From Verrucomicrobiales bacterium (GTDB taxonomy: Bacteria > Verrucomicrobiota > Verrucomicrobiia > Verrucomicrobiales > DEV007), in the NCBI GenBank assembly GCA_002696885.1, contig NZSO01000016.1:1-14245 (forward strand): a stretch of DNA of 14,245 nt, written 5' to 3'. The position numbers and the translations under genes were made by a program. The notes below the pieces were generated by a model. That model worked only from the letters and a program-made list of their open reading frames with translations. It ran no database searches and was not told where the DNA came from. Position 1 is the stretch's first letter; each line of letters begins with the position of its first letter. Positions 1 through 6,595 of this stretch are shown piece by piece.

Positions 1-69
1 GACGAGGTGGACGAGGTGGACGAGGTGGACGAGGTGGACGAGGTGGACGAGGTGGACGAGGTGGACGAG
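1..69 (+). repeat. 9-base in-frame tandem repeat (Asp-Glu-Val units)
   Basis: The unit GACGAGGTG occurs seven times perfectly, followed by a partial GACGAG, about 7.7 copies in total. It runs into the left edge, so the true copy number is unknown. It is read in frame with the following gene and gives (DEV)n. The unit has 6 G/C bases of 9, much richer than the AT-rich DNA around it. Because it is a multiple of three, copy-number change would lengthen or shorten the protein without a frameshift. There are no unique spacers, so it is not a CRISPR array. Confidence 0.95.
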
Positions 70-972
70 ATTCGTAATTTAAACAACTTTGTTCACAATG
101 AGAAGTTACCAATTGGTTTAGTTCTCGAACCAATTCATGTAGATAAAAGAGCCAAATATTTATTGATCGCTAAATTAGGATCTTTGCTTTTGTTTTTGAT
201 TATGATGTTATTTTTAATGATATCAAAATGTTCATCTAGGGGCTTGAAATCTTCTGAAGAAAAGGGAGAGAATAGTGGTTCAAAGATCAATGATTATAAA
301 ATAATTCCACTTCCAAGAAAGGAAGAAGAAAGTTTATCTCAAAAAATGGATCGTGTAATTGATTCAGTTAATAAATTTTTCTCTGTGGTCAATGTATCGG
401 ATCTTAGCGGAATAATACGCGCTCCTGTAAGTGGAACTGAGTTGATTGATAATTTTTATTCTAGAAATAATTTTAAAATTCCAAAATTAGAAAGTATAGA
501 CTCGGTTCAAAGTTTAGACGGAGACTTAAGCGGATTTTGGATCGCTATGATAACTGTAGATGATGTTTTTAAAGCAAGAACTGTTTTACTTGAAGATACG
601 AAGAGAGGATTTCTTCTGGATTGGGAGGAATTTGTTAGATATGGCCAAATGAATTGGGATGATTTCGTTAAATCAGGAGAGATTAAACCTCTTTATTTTA
701 GGGTACGTGCAACATTGGACAGTAATCCTGAATTTGCTTTCACTGACCGATCTAAATGGGTTTGTGTTAGAATAAGCGATTGGAAATCCGAGGAGGAATT
801 GTTTGGTTATGTTGAGAGAGGTACTGAATTGGAAAGTAAAATATCTAAACTGCTTGAAGAGGAATGGGAAAAAGAATGCATTCTAAAACTATCTTTTCCC
901 AAAGAACGAAAAGGAGGAATTAACCAAGTTCACATCGTAGACTTGTTAAATAATAATTGGATTATTAAATAA
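1..972 (+). CDS. Unrecognised single-pass membrane protein with acidic repeat N-terminus (5'-partial)
   Basis: I do not recognise this family. The frame is open from base 1 to a TAA at 970-972, so the start lies outside the window, or is one of the GTG codons inside the repeat. In window numbering, residues 1-23 are an acidic Asp-Glu-Val repeat. A basic stretch (DKRAK) is followed by a strongly hydrophobic segment at about residues 53-76 (Leu, Phe, Ile, Met rich) that should span the membrane. After a Ser/Lys/Glu-rich linker comes a soluble C-terminal domain of roughly 220 residues, rich in Trp and charged residues, with no catalytic motif I can name. The likely topology is a short acidic cytoplasmic tail with the large domain outside the cytoplasm. 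The ACT gene follows after 35 bases on the same strand. That the gene is real is supported by its length and by codon use like its neighbours outside the repeat. The function is unknown. Confidence 0.8.
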   Translation, partial: DEVDEVDEVDEVDEVDEVDEVDEIRNLNNFVHNEKLPIGLVLEPIHVDKRAKYLLIAKLGSLLLFLIMMLFLMISKCSSRGLKSSEEKGENSGSKINDYKIIPLPRKEEESLSQKMDRVIDSVNKFFSVVNVSDLSGIIRAPVSGTELIDNFYSRNNFKIPKLESIDSVQSLDGDLSGFWIAMITVDDVFKARTVLLEDTKRGFLLDWEEFVRYGQMNWDDFVKSGEIKPLYFRVRATLDSNPEFAFTDRSKWVCVRISDWKSEEELFGYVERGTELESKISKLLEEEWEKECILKLSFPKERKGGINQVHIVDLLNNNWIIK

Positions 973-1007
973 ATTAATTTAACTATTTAGGAACATTTAA
1001 GGTTTTT

Positions 1008-1469
1008 ATGGGAATAGAAGATCCAATCATAAAAAGTGGTCATCCAGTGAAGCAGTTTTCATTAATGCTTGAGAATAGAATTGGAGCGATGCACTCAATA
1101 ATAAAACTATTGGGAGACTCCAATATTTTAGTGTTGGGATTAAGTGTTCAAGACTCTTTTGATGTTAATGTTCTTCGTCTTGTAGTTAGCGATCCCGATC
1201 TTACGGAAACATTATTTATCGAAAAAGGAATTCCATTTGTTGTTAATGAGATCGTAGTGGTAAGGTTGACTGAAGGTGTGCCTTCATTAGCTTCATGTTT
1301 GTCCGCGTTAAGTTCTGCTGAAACTCATATACACACAAGTTATCCATTGTTCATCAATCAAGATGGATGGCCTCTCATCGCATTGATAGTTGAGGACTCT
1401 GATTTTGCTGCTTCAGCTTTACAAAAAAGAGGGTTCAAAATTATATATCAAGGTGACCTTAGTAGATAG
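1008..1469 (+). CDS. Small stand-alone two-ACT-domain protein, putative amino-acid-binding regulator
   Basis: The protein has 153 residues and no catalytic domain. Residues about 15-65 have the opening of an ACT domain (FSLMLENRIGAM, then a helix SIIKLLGDSNI and the strand LGLSVQD). A second ACT-like unit seems to occupy about 80-150 and ends in a typical final strand with FKIIYQGDL. ACT domains bind small ligands, usually amino acids, and regulate partner enzymes. Stand-alone ACT pairs of this size occur in many bacteria, mostly without an assigned partner. The ATG at 1008 has a weak AAGG 5 bases upstream, one of the few SD-like signals here. No amino-acid biosynthesis gene lies nearby, so no partner is suggested. 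The fold call is fairly secure and the ligand is unknown. Confidence 0.75.
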   Translation: MGIEDPIIKSGHPVKQFSLMLENRIGAMHSIIKLLGDSNILVLGLSVQDSFDVNVLRLVVSDPDLTETLFIEKGIPFVVNEIVVVRLTEGVPSLASCLSALSSAETHIHTSYPLFINQDGWPLIALIVEDSDFAASALQKRGFKIIYQGDLSR

Positions 1470-1480
1470 CCTTGGTTTTT
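1449..1480 (+). terminator. Weak candidate intrinsic terminator after the ACT gene
   Basis: CAAGG (1449-1453) can pair with CCTTG (1470-1474) around a 16-base loop, followed by G and five T residues (1476-1480). It overlaps the end of the ACT gene and the stop codon of the convergent glycosyltransferase gene. The gap between the two genes is only 9 bases. The stem is short and the loop large, so this is tentative. Confidence 0.3.
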
Positions 1481-2630
1481 AGATTGCCATTTTAGCGAGA
1501 TTGAAGGCAGCCTCTGGATGTCTGTTGATAAGACAGTTCCTACGAACTTTAAGCCAATCTTTTCCATGGTTTTCAAGAAGTTTTTCTACGCAAAAACGGA
1601 TTTCTTTAGGGTTAAGAGCCACCATTCCGGACCCTTTATTTGTTATAAGTTCTGCGTTTCCCTCTTCCTGACCGGGGATGATTGAATCAATAATCATAGG
1701 GCAGGCAGATGCCATGGCCTCTTGAACTGAAGCTCCACCAGCTTTTCCTATCATTAGATGACTTTCACATATTAAATTGGACATGTTTTTTGTCCATCCA
1801 AGAATAGTGGAGCCTTTGGGAGCCATTCTTTTAACAATTTTTTCAAGTCTCTGGGAATGTCTTCCCATGACTATAGTCATGGATATCTCCTGATGAAAAC
1901 TTTCAATTAAATTATTCAATTCCCGTAATATTGATTCTACCTTTTTGTCGCTAGACGTTGGTGTGTATAAAAGTCTGAATACACCAGGTAATTCTTGTTC
2001 AGGTTTTTTAGGACAGTTTTTAGTGAAATTTGGAGAAACTGGGAATCCTGTAATGTGAACTCGGTCACTGCAGATACCGTTTTTCACCAAACAATCTGCA
2101 GAGATTTGATCTATTACAGCGAATTGACCTGAAGCCTTGTGAAACCACGACTTATTGATAGATTTTGAATCAGTAATCATCGTGATGAATTTGAAAGGTA
2201 ATTCTCCAGTTCCAAAAATTCTTTCAATAATATGACCGTACAAAGGGTAAGTGCTAATCACTGCATCAGGCTTCGTTTCTTTTAAGTACTCGCAGAATCC
2301 ATTCGTGATTGAAGGCATGAAATCATAGGAGCCATCACCAAAAGGAACTCTTTCTGCCAAGTTATATAATTTTTTCCAAACGTTTGGCCATTTTGTAGTG
2401 ATAGTGCGATAACCGTTGCTCAAAAAATTCATCGTTGTTGGGTGAATATGCTCAAGAAGATCAACTAAACCGGTGTTTTTGATGTTTAATGAATTTAGTG
2501 CTTCGACGACTCCCTTTGCAGCAGTATTGTGGCCATCTCCAAAAGAAGCTGAAATAATTGAAACTAGTCGATTATCAGGACGTCTTTCTTTAATGCTGTC
2601 TTTCAAATTTCTAATTTGCTTTAATTCCAA
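1479..2630 (-). CDS. MGDG-synthase-like glycosyltransferase (GT28, GT-B fold)
   Basis: This 383-residue protein resembles monogalactosyldiacylglycerol synthases and bacterial processive diacylglycerol glucosyltransferases (UgtP-like), which move a sugar from a UDP-sugar to diacylglycerol at the inner face of the membrane. The N-terminal acceptor domain opens with SASFGDGHNTAAKG (residues 27-40), matching the glycine-rich GDGH loop of MGDG synthases. The C-terminal donor domain has the GT28 signature at residues 295-325: GKAGG, then QEA, then PGQEEGN. No signal peptide or membrane helix is visible, as expected for a peripheral enzyme. The start codon is TTG at 2630. An in-frame stop (TAA) lies 8 codons upstream and no ATG occurs before the middle of the acceptor domain. 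The gene is divergent from mtnA with a 51-base gap and convergent with the ACT gene. The sugar donor and acceptor cannot be read from the sequence, and a GlcNAc-transferring relative is possible. Confidence 0.8.
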   Translation of the reverse strand: MELKQIRNLKDSIKERRPDNRLVSIISASFGDGHNTAAKGVVEALNSLNIKNTGLVDLLEHIHPTTMNFLSNGYRTITTKWPNVWKKLYNLAERVPFGDGSYDFMPSITNGFCEYLKETKPDAVISTYPLYGHIIERIFGTGELPFKFITMITDSKSINKSWFHKASGQFAVIDQISADCLVKNGICSDRVHITGFPVSPNFTKNCPKKPEQELPGVFRLLYTPTSSDKKVESILRELNNLIESFHQEISMTIVMGRHSQRLEKIVKRMAPKGSTILGWTKNMSNLICESHLMIGKAGGASVQEAMASACPMIIDSIIPGQEEGNAELITNKGSGMVALNPKEIRFCVEKLLENHGKDWLKVRRNCLINRHPEAAFNLAKMAI

Positions 2631-2640
2631 TTCACCGAAC

Positions 2641-2669
2641 TTAATATCTATTAATTAAAAAAGTATACT
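2641..2669 (+). promoter_or_regulatory. Candidate sigma70-type promoter for mtnA in a divergent intergenic region
   Basis: TTAATA (2641-2646, 4 of 6 matches to TTGACA) and TATACT (2664-2669, 5 of 6 to TATAAT) are 17 bases apart. Transcription would start near 2676, leaving a leader of only about 6 bases before the mtnA ATG at 2682. The -10 lies in the perfect palindrome AGTATACT (2662-2669), so the same DNA also gives a TATACT on the minus strand. I see no convincing minus-strand -35 for the glycosyltransferase. This is predicted from sequence only. Confidence 0.45.
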
Positions 2670-2681
2670 GGAATAGCAAGT

Positions 2682-3788
2682 ATGAATGTTGATGGTAAAC
2701 ACTACCGAACTGTATGGTTTGAGGACATTGGTAAACCAATGGTTAAAATAATTAACCAAACTAAATTACCCTATGCATTCGAAATTGAAAATCTTGATGC
2801 TGTGGAATCAGTGGTGTCAGCAATTAAAAATATGCATGTACGTGGGGCAGGTTGTATTGGAGTGACTGCCGCATACGGAATGTGTTTAGCTGCGAATCAA
2901 AGTAATGGTGATTTTACAAAATTCGAGTCTTTAGCTCAAAAGATTAAAGGGGCTCGACCGACTGCCACTAATCTTTCCTGGGCAGTAAAAAGACAATTAG
3001 AATTGGTAAAAAAAAATATTGATGAAGACTGGCTTTCATTAACGGTTGGGGAGGCACTAAAGATATCTGACGAAGATTCTCAATGGTGTAAACAGATTGG
3101 GGATCATGGGAAAAATATTTTACTCGATATAGCAAAAAGTAAAAACGACGGATGTCCTGTAAATATTCTAACACATTGTAATGCTGGGTGGCTTGCTTTT
3201 GCTGATTGGGGGTCTGCTACTTCACCAATTTATAGTGCTCATCGAGATGGGTTGTCTGTTCATGTATGGGTTGATGAAACTCGCCCATTGAATCAGGGGT
3301 CAAAATTAACCTCTTGGGAGCTATCTAACGAGGGAGTGCCGCATACAATTATCGCAGATAACGCAGCAGGACATCTAATGGCATCGGGCATGGTTGACAT
3401 AGTAATAACTGGTACAGACAGAACAACGTCTTATGGCGATGTAGCTAATAAAATTGGAACATATCTTAAAGCTCTCGCAGCAAATGATAATGGAATACCG
3501 TTTTATGTTGCTTTACCATCATCCACTTTCGATTGGGAAGCTGAGGAAGGAGGTAGGGGTATACCAATAGAGAAACGTAACTCTGAGGAGGTAAAGTTTA
3601 TTAGTGGACTTGATAGCCAGGGAGATATTAAAAAAGTCTCATTATCTTTGCCTTCAGCTAATTGTGCTAATTATGCATTCGATGTTACTCCTGCAAGGTT
3701 AGTTACTGGATTAATAACAGAGAGAGGAGTGTGCTCTGCAACAAGAGCTGGAATTGAAAAAGTTTTTCCAGAAAAATTTGATAATTAG
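2682..3788 (+). CDS. mtnA: S-methyl-5-thioribose-1-phosphate isomerase family protein (MtnA)
   Basis: Members of this family convert 5-methylthioribose-1-phosphate to the ribulose-1-phosphate form in the methionine salvage pathway; some also act on 5-deoxyribose-1-phosphate. The protein has 368 residues, full length for the family. Visible signatures are the phosphate-binding VRGA loop (R54-G55), RPTATNLSWA, THCNAGWLA with the expected catalytic Cys166, VDETRPLNQG, and GTDRTTSYGD...NKIGTY with the expected catalytic Asp246. The 80-residue spacing between Cys and Asp equals that of the characterised enzymes. The ATG at 2682 lacks a good SD. It is the first gene of the plus-strand cluster, 61 bases before tmk. 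No other methionine-salvage gene is present, so the physiological substrate is open. The distantly related eIF2B-type proteins lack this combination of motifs. Confidence 0.92.
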   Translation: MNVDGKHYRTVWFEDIGKPMVKIINQTKLPYAFEIENLDAVESVVSAIKNMHVRGAGCIGVTAAYGMCLAANQSNGDFTKFESLAQKIKGARPTATNLSWAVKRQLELVKKNIDEDWLSLTVGEALKISDEDSQWCKQIGDHGKNILLDIAKSKNDGCPVNILTHCNAGWLAFADWGSATSPIYSAHRDGLSVHVWVDETRPLNQGSKLTSWELSNEGVPHTIIADNAAGHLMASGMVDIVITGTDRTTSYGDVANKIGTYLKALAANDNGIPFYVALPSSTFDWEAEEGGRGIPIEKRNSEEVKFISGLDSQGDIKKVSLSLPSANCANYAFDVTPARLVTGLITERGVCSATRAGIEKVFPEKFDN

Positions 3789-3849
3789 AATGATATGAGT
3801 ATCACTGCATGTTACTGTGGATTTCTAAATGTTTTAATTATTTTGCTAA

Positions 3850-4491
3850 ATGAATAAAGGAAAATTTATTAGTTTTGAGGGTTCTGAGGGGTGTGGAAAA
3901 TCAACTCAAATCAAAAAACTTAGCAATCGATTAGAGCAGTTAGGGATTGATGTTCTTCATACAAGAGAACCGGGTGGGACTAAGCTTGGCGAATCAATAA
4001 GGGACTTGTTACAACATGCCCCAGAGGGTGAAAATATGACTCCTGAGTCAGAGTTACTTCTTTTTGCCTCTAGCAGAGCGCAATTAGTTAGGGAGGTTAT
4101 TTCTCCTGCTTTAGATAAAGGAGCTTATGTGATTGCGGATCGATTTCTAGATTCAACCACCATATATCAGGGGCGTGGTAGAGGACTTAATGAAGAATTC
4201 TTAAATCAAATTCATGATTTTACAGTTGGTGATTATTATCCTGATTGTACTTTCTTGCTTGATCTTAGTATTAAAGAGGGAAGAAAAAGAATTGCTGAAC
4301 GATCTAATGGAAAATTAGATCGTATGGAAAGAGAGCCAGATTCATTTTTTGAAATGATTCGATCAGGTTATCTGGATTTAGCGAGAGACAATAAGGATAG
4401 GTTTGTTGTTTTAGATGGAAGTCAAAACCCTGAAGTTATTGAATGTGAAATATGGAACTATCTAAATAAAAAGTATGGCATTGGAAATTGA
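3850..4491 (+). CDS. tmk: Thymidylate kinase (dTMP kinase)
   Basis: The enzyme phosphorylates dTMP to dTDP with ATP in the cytoplasm, an essential step for DNA synthesis. The protein has 213 residues, the usual size. Motifs in order are the Walker A P-loop GSEGCGKST (residues 11-19), TREPGGT for base and phosphate recognition, the family signature DRFLDSTTIYQG (97-108) followed by RGRGL, and a basic lid around 150-160 (ERSNGKLDR). The P-loop has no Arg and the lid carries basic residues, which resembles the E. coli-type enzyme. The ATG at 3850 has no visible SD. The last 17 bases overlap the start of holB, so the two are probably translationally coupled. The tmk-holB pair is a widespread bacterial arrangement. 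Confidence 0.96.
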   Translation: MNKGKFISFEGSEGCGKSTQIKKLSNRLEQLGIDVLHTREPGGTKLGESIRDLLQHAPEGENMTPESELLLFASSRAQLVREVISPALDKGAYVIADRFLDSTTIYQGRGRGLNEEFLNQIHDFTVGDYYPDCTFLLDLSIKEGRKRIAERSNGKLDRMEREPDSFFEMIRSGYLDLARDNKDRFVVLDGSQNPEVIECEIWNYLNKKYGIGN

Positions 4492-5458
4492 TAATGCCCT
4501 TAAATACCTGAGTAAATCTCTTTCATCACAGAGGCTTTCTCATGCATATCTTATTACTGGTCAGGAAGGATCAGGTAAGGAGGAATTAGTAATAAAACTG
4601 ATATCTCTAATTAATAATTCATCTCTTAAAGATTCCTTTCAAGATATAGTTTCTGAAAGCGTTAGAGTTATTCAGCCTGAGTCAAAATCCAGACGGATTA
4701 AGGTTGATCAAATTAGAGATCTTGAAGAAATGTTTCATCAGAAGAGTCACAAAAATCAATATAAGGTTGGTGTTATCAAGGATGCAGATCGACTGGGTGA
4801 GCAGGCTGAAAATGCTTTTCTTAAAACATTAGAAGAACCACCTGACCGATGTGTAATATTTTTGGTCACTGCTTATCCAGAACAGTTGCTAGATACAATT
4901 TTATCTAGATGTATAAAGGTTCCGTTGATGTCCAAAAAATCAACCATAGCTGATAATGAGTATGGTGAATATTTGAGAAATCTTTTGAGTAATATGCCGA
5001 CAAGAGGGAGTGTTTCAGATGCCTTAAGGTTGTCTAAAGGTTTCGCTGAATTGTTGCGATCGGTTAAAGATGATTCTGAAAAGAATCAAGATGTAATTAG
5101 AAAGTCTGAATCTGAAAAGTTCTCAAAGACAACGGATGGTAAATGGCTCAAGAATAGAGAAGAATATCACAAGGCGATATCTCAGTCGCGATATTTGGCC
5201 GAAAGGGCATCATTATTTGAAGTTTTAATTTCATGGTCAGGTGATGCCCTCAGGCAAAAAGAAGACATCAAAGAATTGGATTTCCCTGAACATTCTCAAT
5301 ATACAAAATTATTGGGTGAATCACTTACCACAGAAGACTTATTGAATAGGATTTCTGCGTTAGAGGAACTGAGAAGTGATCTCGGTACGAATGTCCAAGA
5401 AGCATTAGCGATAGAGGTTGGCTTTATTAATGCTTTTGCGAATAATTCAAAAAGTTAG
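4475..5458 (+). CDS. holB: DNA polymerase III delta' subunit (clamp loader)
   Basis: Delta' is the stator of the sliding-clamp loader and works with delta and the DnaX subunits to put the beta clamp on DNA. The 327-residue protein begins with the typical LSHAYLITG strand and a P-loop-like GQEGSGKE (29-36). RIKVDQIRDL, NAFLKTLEEPP (113-123) and the SRC motif (S144-R145-C146) of the clamp-loader AAA+ family follow. The C-terminal region is weakly conserved, as usual. Two oddities: the P-loop has Glu36 where Ser/Thr normally follows Lys, so ATP use is doubtful (delta' is often not an ATPase), and the Cys-rich zinc module normally found between the P-loop and the IRDL region is absent, with no cysteine there. 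The gene overlaps tmk by 17 bases and precedes the glycerate kinase by 15 bases. A DnaX-type identity is unlikely, given the length and the missing zinc module. Confidence 0.9.
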   Translation: MALEIDNALKYLSKSLSSQRLSHAYLITGQEGSGKEELVIKLISLINNSSLKDSFQDIVSESVRVIQPESKSRRIKVDQIRDLEEMFHQKSHKNQYKVGVIKDADRLGEQAENAFLKTLEEPPDRCVIFLVTAYPEQLLDTILSRCIKVPLMSKKSTIADNEYGEYLRNLLSNMPTRGSVSDALRLSKGFAELLRSVKDDSEKNQDVIRKSESEKFSKTTDGKWLKNREEYHKAISQSRYLAERASLFEVLISWSGDALRQKEDIKELDFPEHSQYTKLLGESLTTEDLLNRISALEELRSDLGTNVQEALAIEVGFINAFANNSKS

Positions 5459-5473
5459 TTATTTATTCTATCA

Positions 5474-6595
5474 ATGCGAATCCTTATTGCTCCTGATAAA
5501 TTTAAAGGGACCTTATCGGCGCAAGAAGTTTGTGAGCTAATTGCCGAGAGCTTTGTAGGTCATGAGTGTATTTTGAAACCTGTTGCTGATGGAGGTGAGG
5601 GGACCTCGGATATTTTAGGTAATAATTCCGAAGCAAAAACTGTTGAGGTGACTATTCAGGGGCCTCTTGGTGAAAGTGTTGTAGCACCGATAAAAATACT
5701 CCTTGATGATGAAGGGTTTCCAGAAATCGCATTCATGGAGATGAGTGCAGCATCTGGTTTACATCTTTTAGATAATAAAAAACTGGACCCTTGGAATGCA
5801 TCAACATACGGAACAGGACAATTAATAATTGCAGCCAGAGATTTGGGAGTTGATAAGATCATATTAGGTATTGGAGGCAGTGCCACAAATGATGGGGGGG
5901 CCGGAATGGCCAAAGCATTAGGGGTTCGATTTTATGATTCTAATGGACATGAAATAGATGAAATTCCTGAGCGATTAAAAGAGTTGGATCGCGTTTTTAC
6001 AGATATATCATTAGATTTACCAGAAATCATTGTAGCATCCGATGTCGATAATCCGCTTCTTGGAGAGAATGGTGCTACAAGATGCTATGGACCTCAAAAA
6101 GGAATTCAAATTGATGAATTCGAGGATCACGAAACGAGGCTTGGGCAACTAGCAGAAGTTGTAGAAAATGAAATCAAACAATCCATTAGAAATGATGAAG
6201 GCTCAGGCGCTGCTGGGGGGCTTGGTTTTGGATTAAAGGCCTTTTGTGGTGCAAAATTAATTCGAGGCTTTGATTTAGTTGCCGAGACAATATGCTTAGA
6301 GGATGCAGTAATTAATAGTGATTTAGTAATTACTGGTGAGGGTTCTATAGATGCTCAGTCAATCATGGGAAAAGCACCGTTTGGTGTAGCTGAACTAGCT
6401 AGAAAACATAACAAGCCAGTGGTTGCTTTTTGTGGGGTCGTTAAAAATGAAAAAGAACTGGAAAATATTTTCATTAGAATCTTTCCTATGGTGGATTCTA
6501 AGGTGAGTCTTCAGGAATCAATTAGTAATCCTAAAAAAGTTTTGAAAAACAAAGTTGATTCTTGCCGATTAATGATAGAGCAATTACTGAAGTGA
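5474..6595 (+). CDS. glxK: Glycerate kinase, class II (GarK/GlxK family)
   Basis: The enzyme phosphorylates D-glycerate, in this family normally to 2-phosphoglycerate, and links glycerate from glyoxylate, serine or sugar-acid breakdown to glycolysis. The protein has 373 residues, close to the 380 or so of GarK and GlxK. Family signatures are PDKFKGTLSA near the N-terminus, ADGGEGT (D39 region), MEMSAASGL, IGGSATNDGGAGM (S136-G142), ASDVDNPLLG, GSGAAGGLGFGL and ITGEGSID. The ATG at 5474 has no SD and sits 15 bases after holB. The stop codon overlaps the fabD GTG start in GTGA (6592-6595). A run of seven G residues (5894-5900) encodes the conserved Gly-Gly of the GGSATNDGG motif. No glyoxylate-carboligase or tartronate-semialdehyde genes are near, so the glycerate source is not shown. 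GarK and GlxK cannot be told apart from sequence alone. Confidence 0.93.
   Translation: MRILIAPDKFKGTLSAQEVCELIAESFVGHECILKPVADGGEGTSDILGNNSEAKTVEVTIQGPLGESVVAPIKILLDDEGFPEIAFMEMSAASGLHLLDNKKLDPWNASTYGTGQLIIAARDLGVDKIILGIGGSATNDGGAGMAKALGVRFYDSNGHEIDEIPERLKELDRVFTDISLDLPEIIVASDVDNPLLGENGATRCYGPQKGIQIDEFEDHETRLGQLAEVVENEIKQSIRNDEGSGAAGGLGFGLKAFCGAKLIRGFDLVAETICLEDAVINSDLVITGEGSIDAQSIMGKAPFGVAELARKHNKPVVAFCGVVKNEKELENIFIRIFPMVDSKVSLQESISNPKKVLKNKVDSCRLMIEQLLK

Noticed and set aside
1..69. CRISPR-like or intergenic satellite repeat; also the caspase-site string DEVD in the translation
   Set aside because: The units are 9 bases with no spacers and are translated in frame with the following gene. 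DEVD is a by-product of repeating Asp-Glu-Val, and caspase cleavage is not relevant here.
2473..2658. Plus-strand open frame of 61 codons
   Set aside because: It lies antisense to the start of the well-supported glycosyltransferase gene, has no recognisable motif and no ribosome-binding site.
2968..3174. Minus-strand open frame of 68 codons
   Set aside because: It is antisense to conserved mtnA coding sequence and has no family resemblance.
3789..3849. Internal promoter or terminator between mtnA and tmk
   Set aside because: Only a 4-pair hairpin (GATA/TATC) without a T-run is visible, and the possible -35/-10 pair matches poorly. I see nothing convincing in these 61 bases.
5656..5913. Minus-strand open frame of 85 codons
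   Set aside because: It is antisense to the conserved core of glycerate kinase. Its Pro/Ser-rich translation is what the opposite strand of that motif region produces.
6562..6591. TTG at 6562 as the fabD start
   Set aside because: It would add ten residues without FabD similarity and a 34-base overlap. GTG at 6592 gives the typical FabD length and a GTGA overlap.
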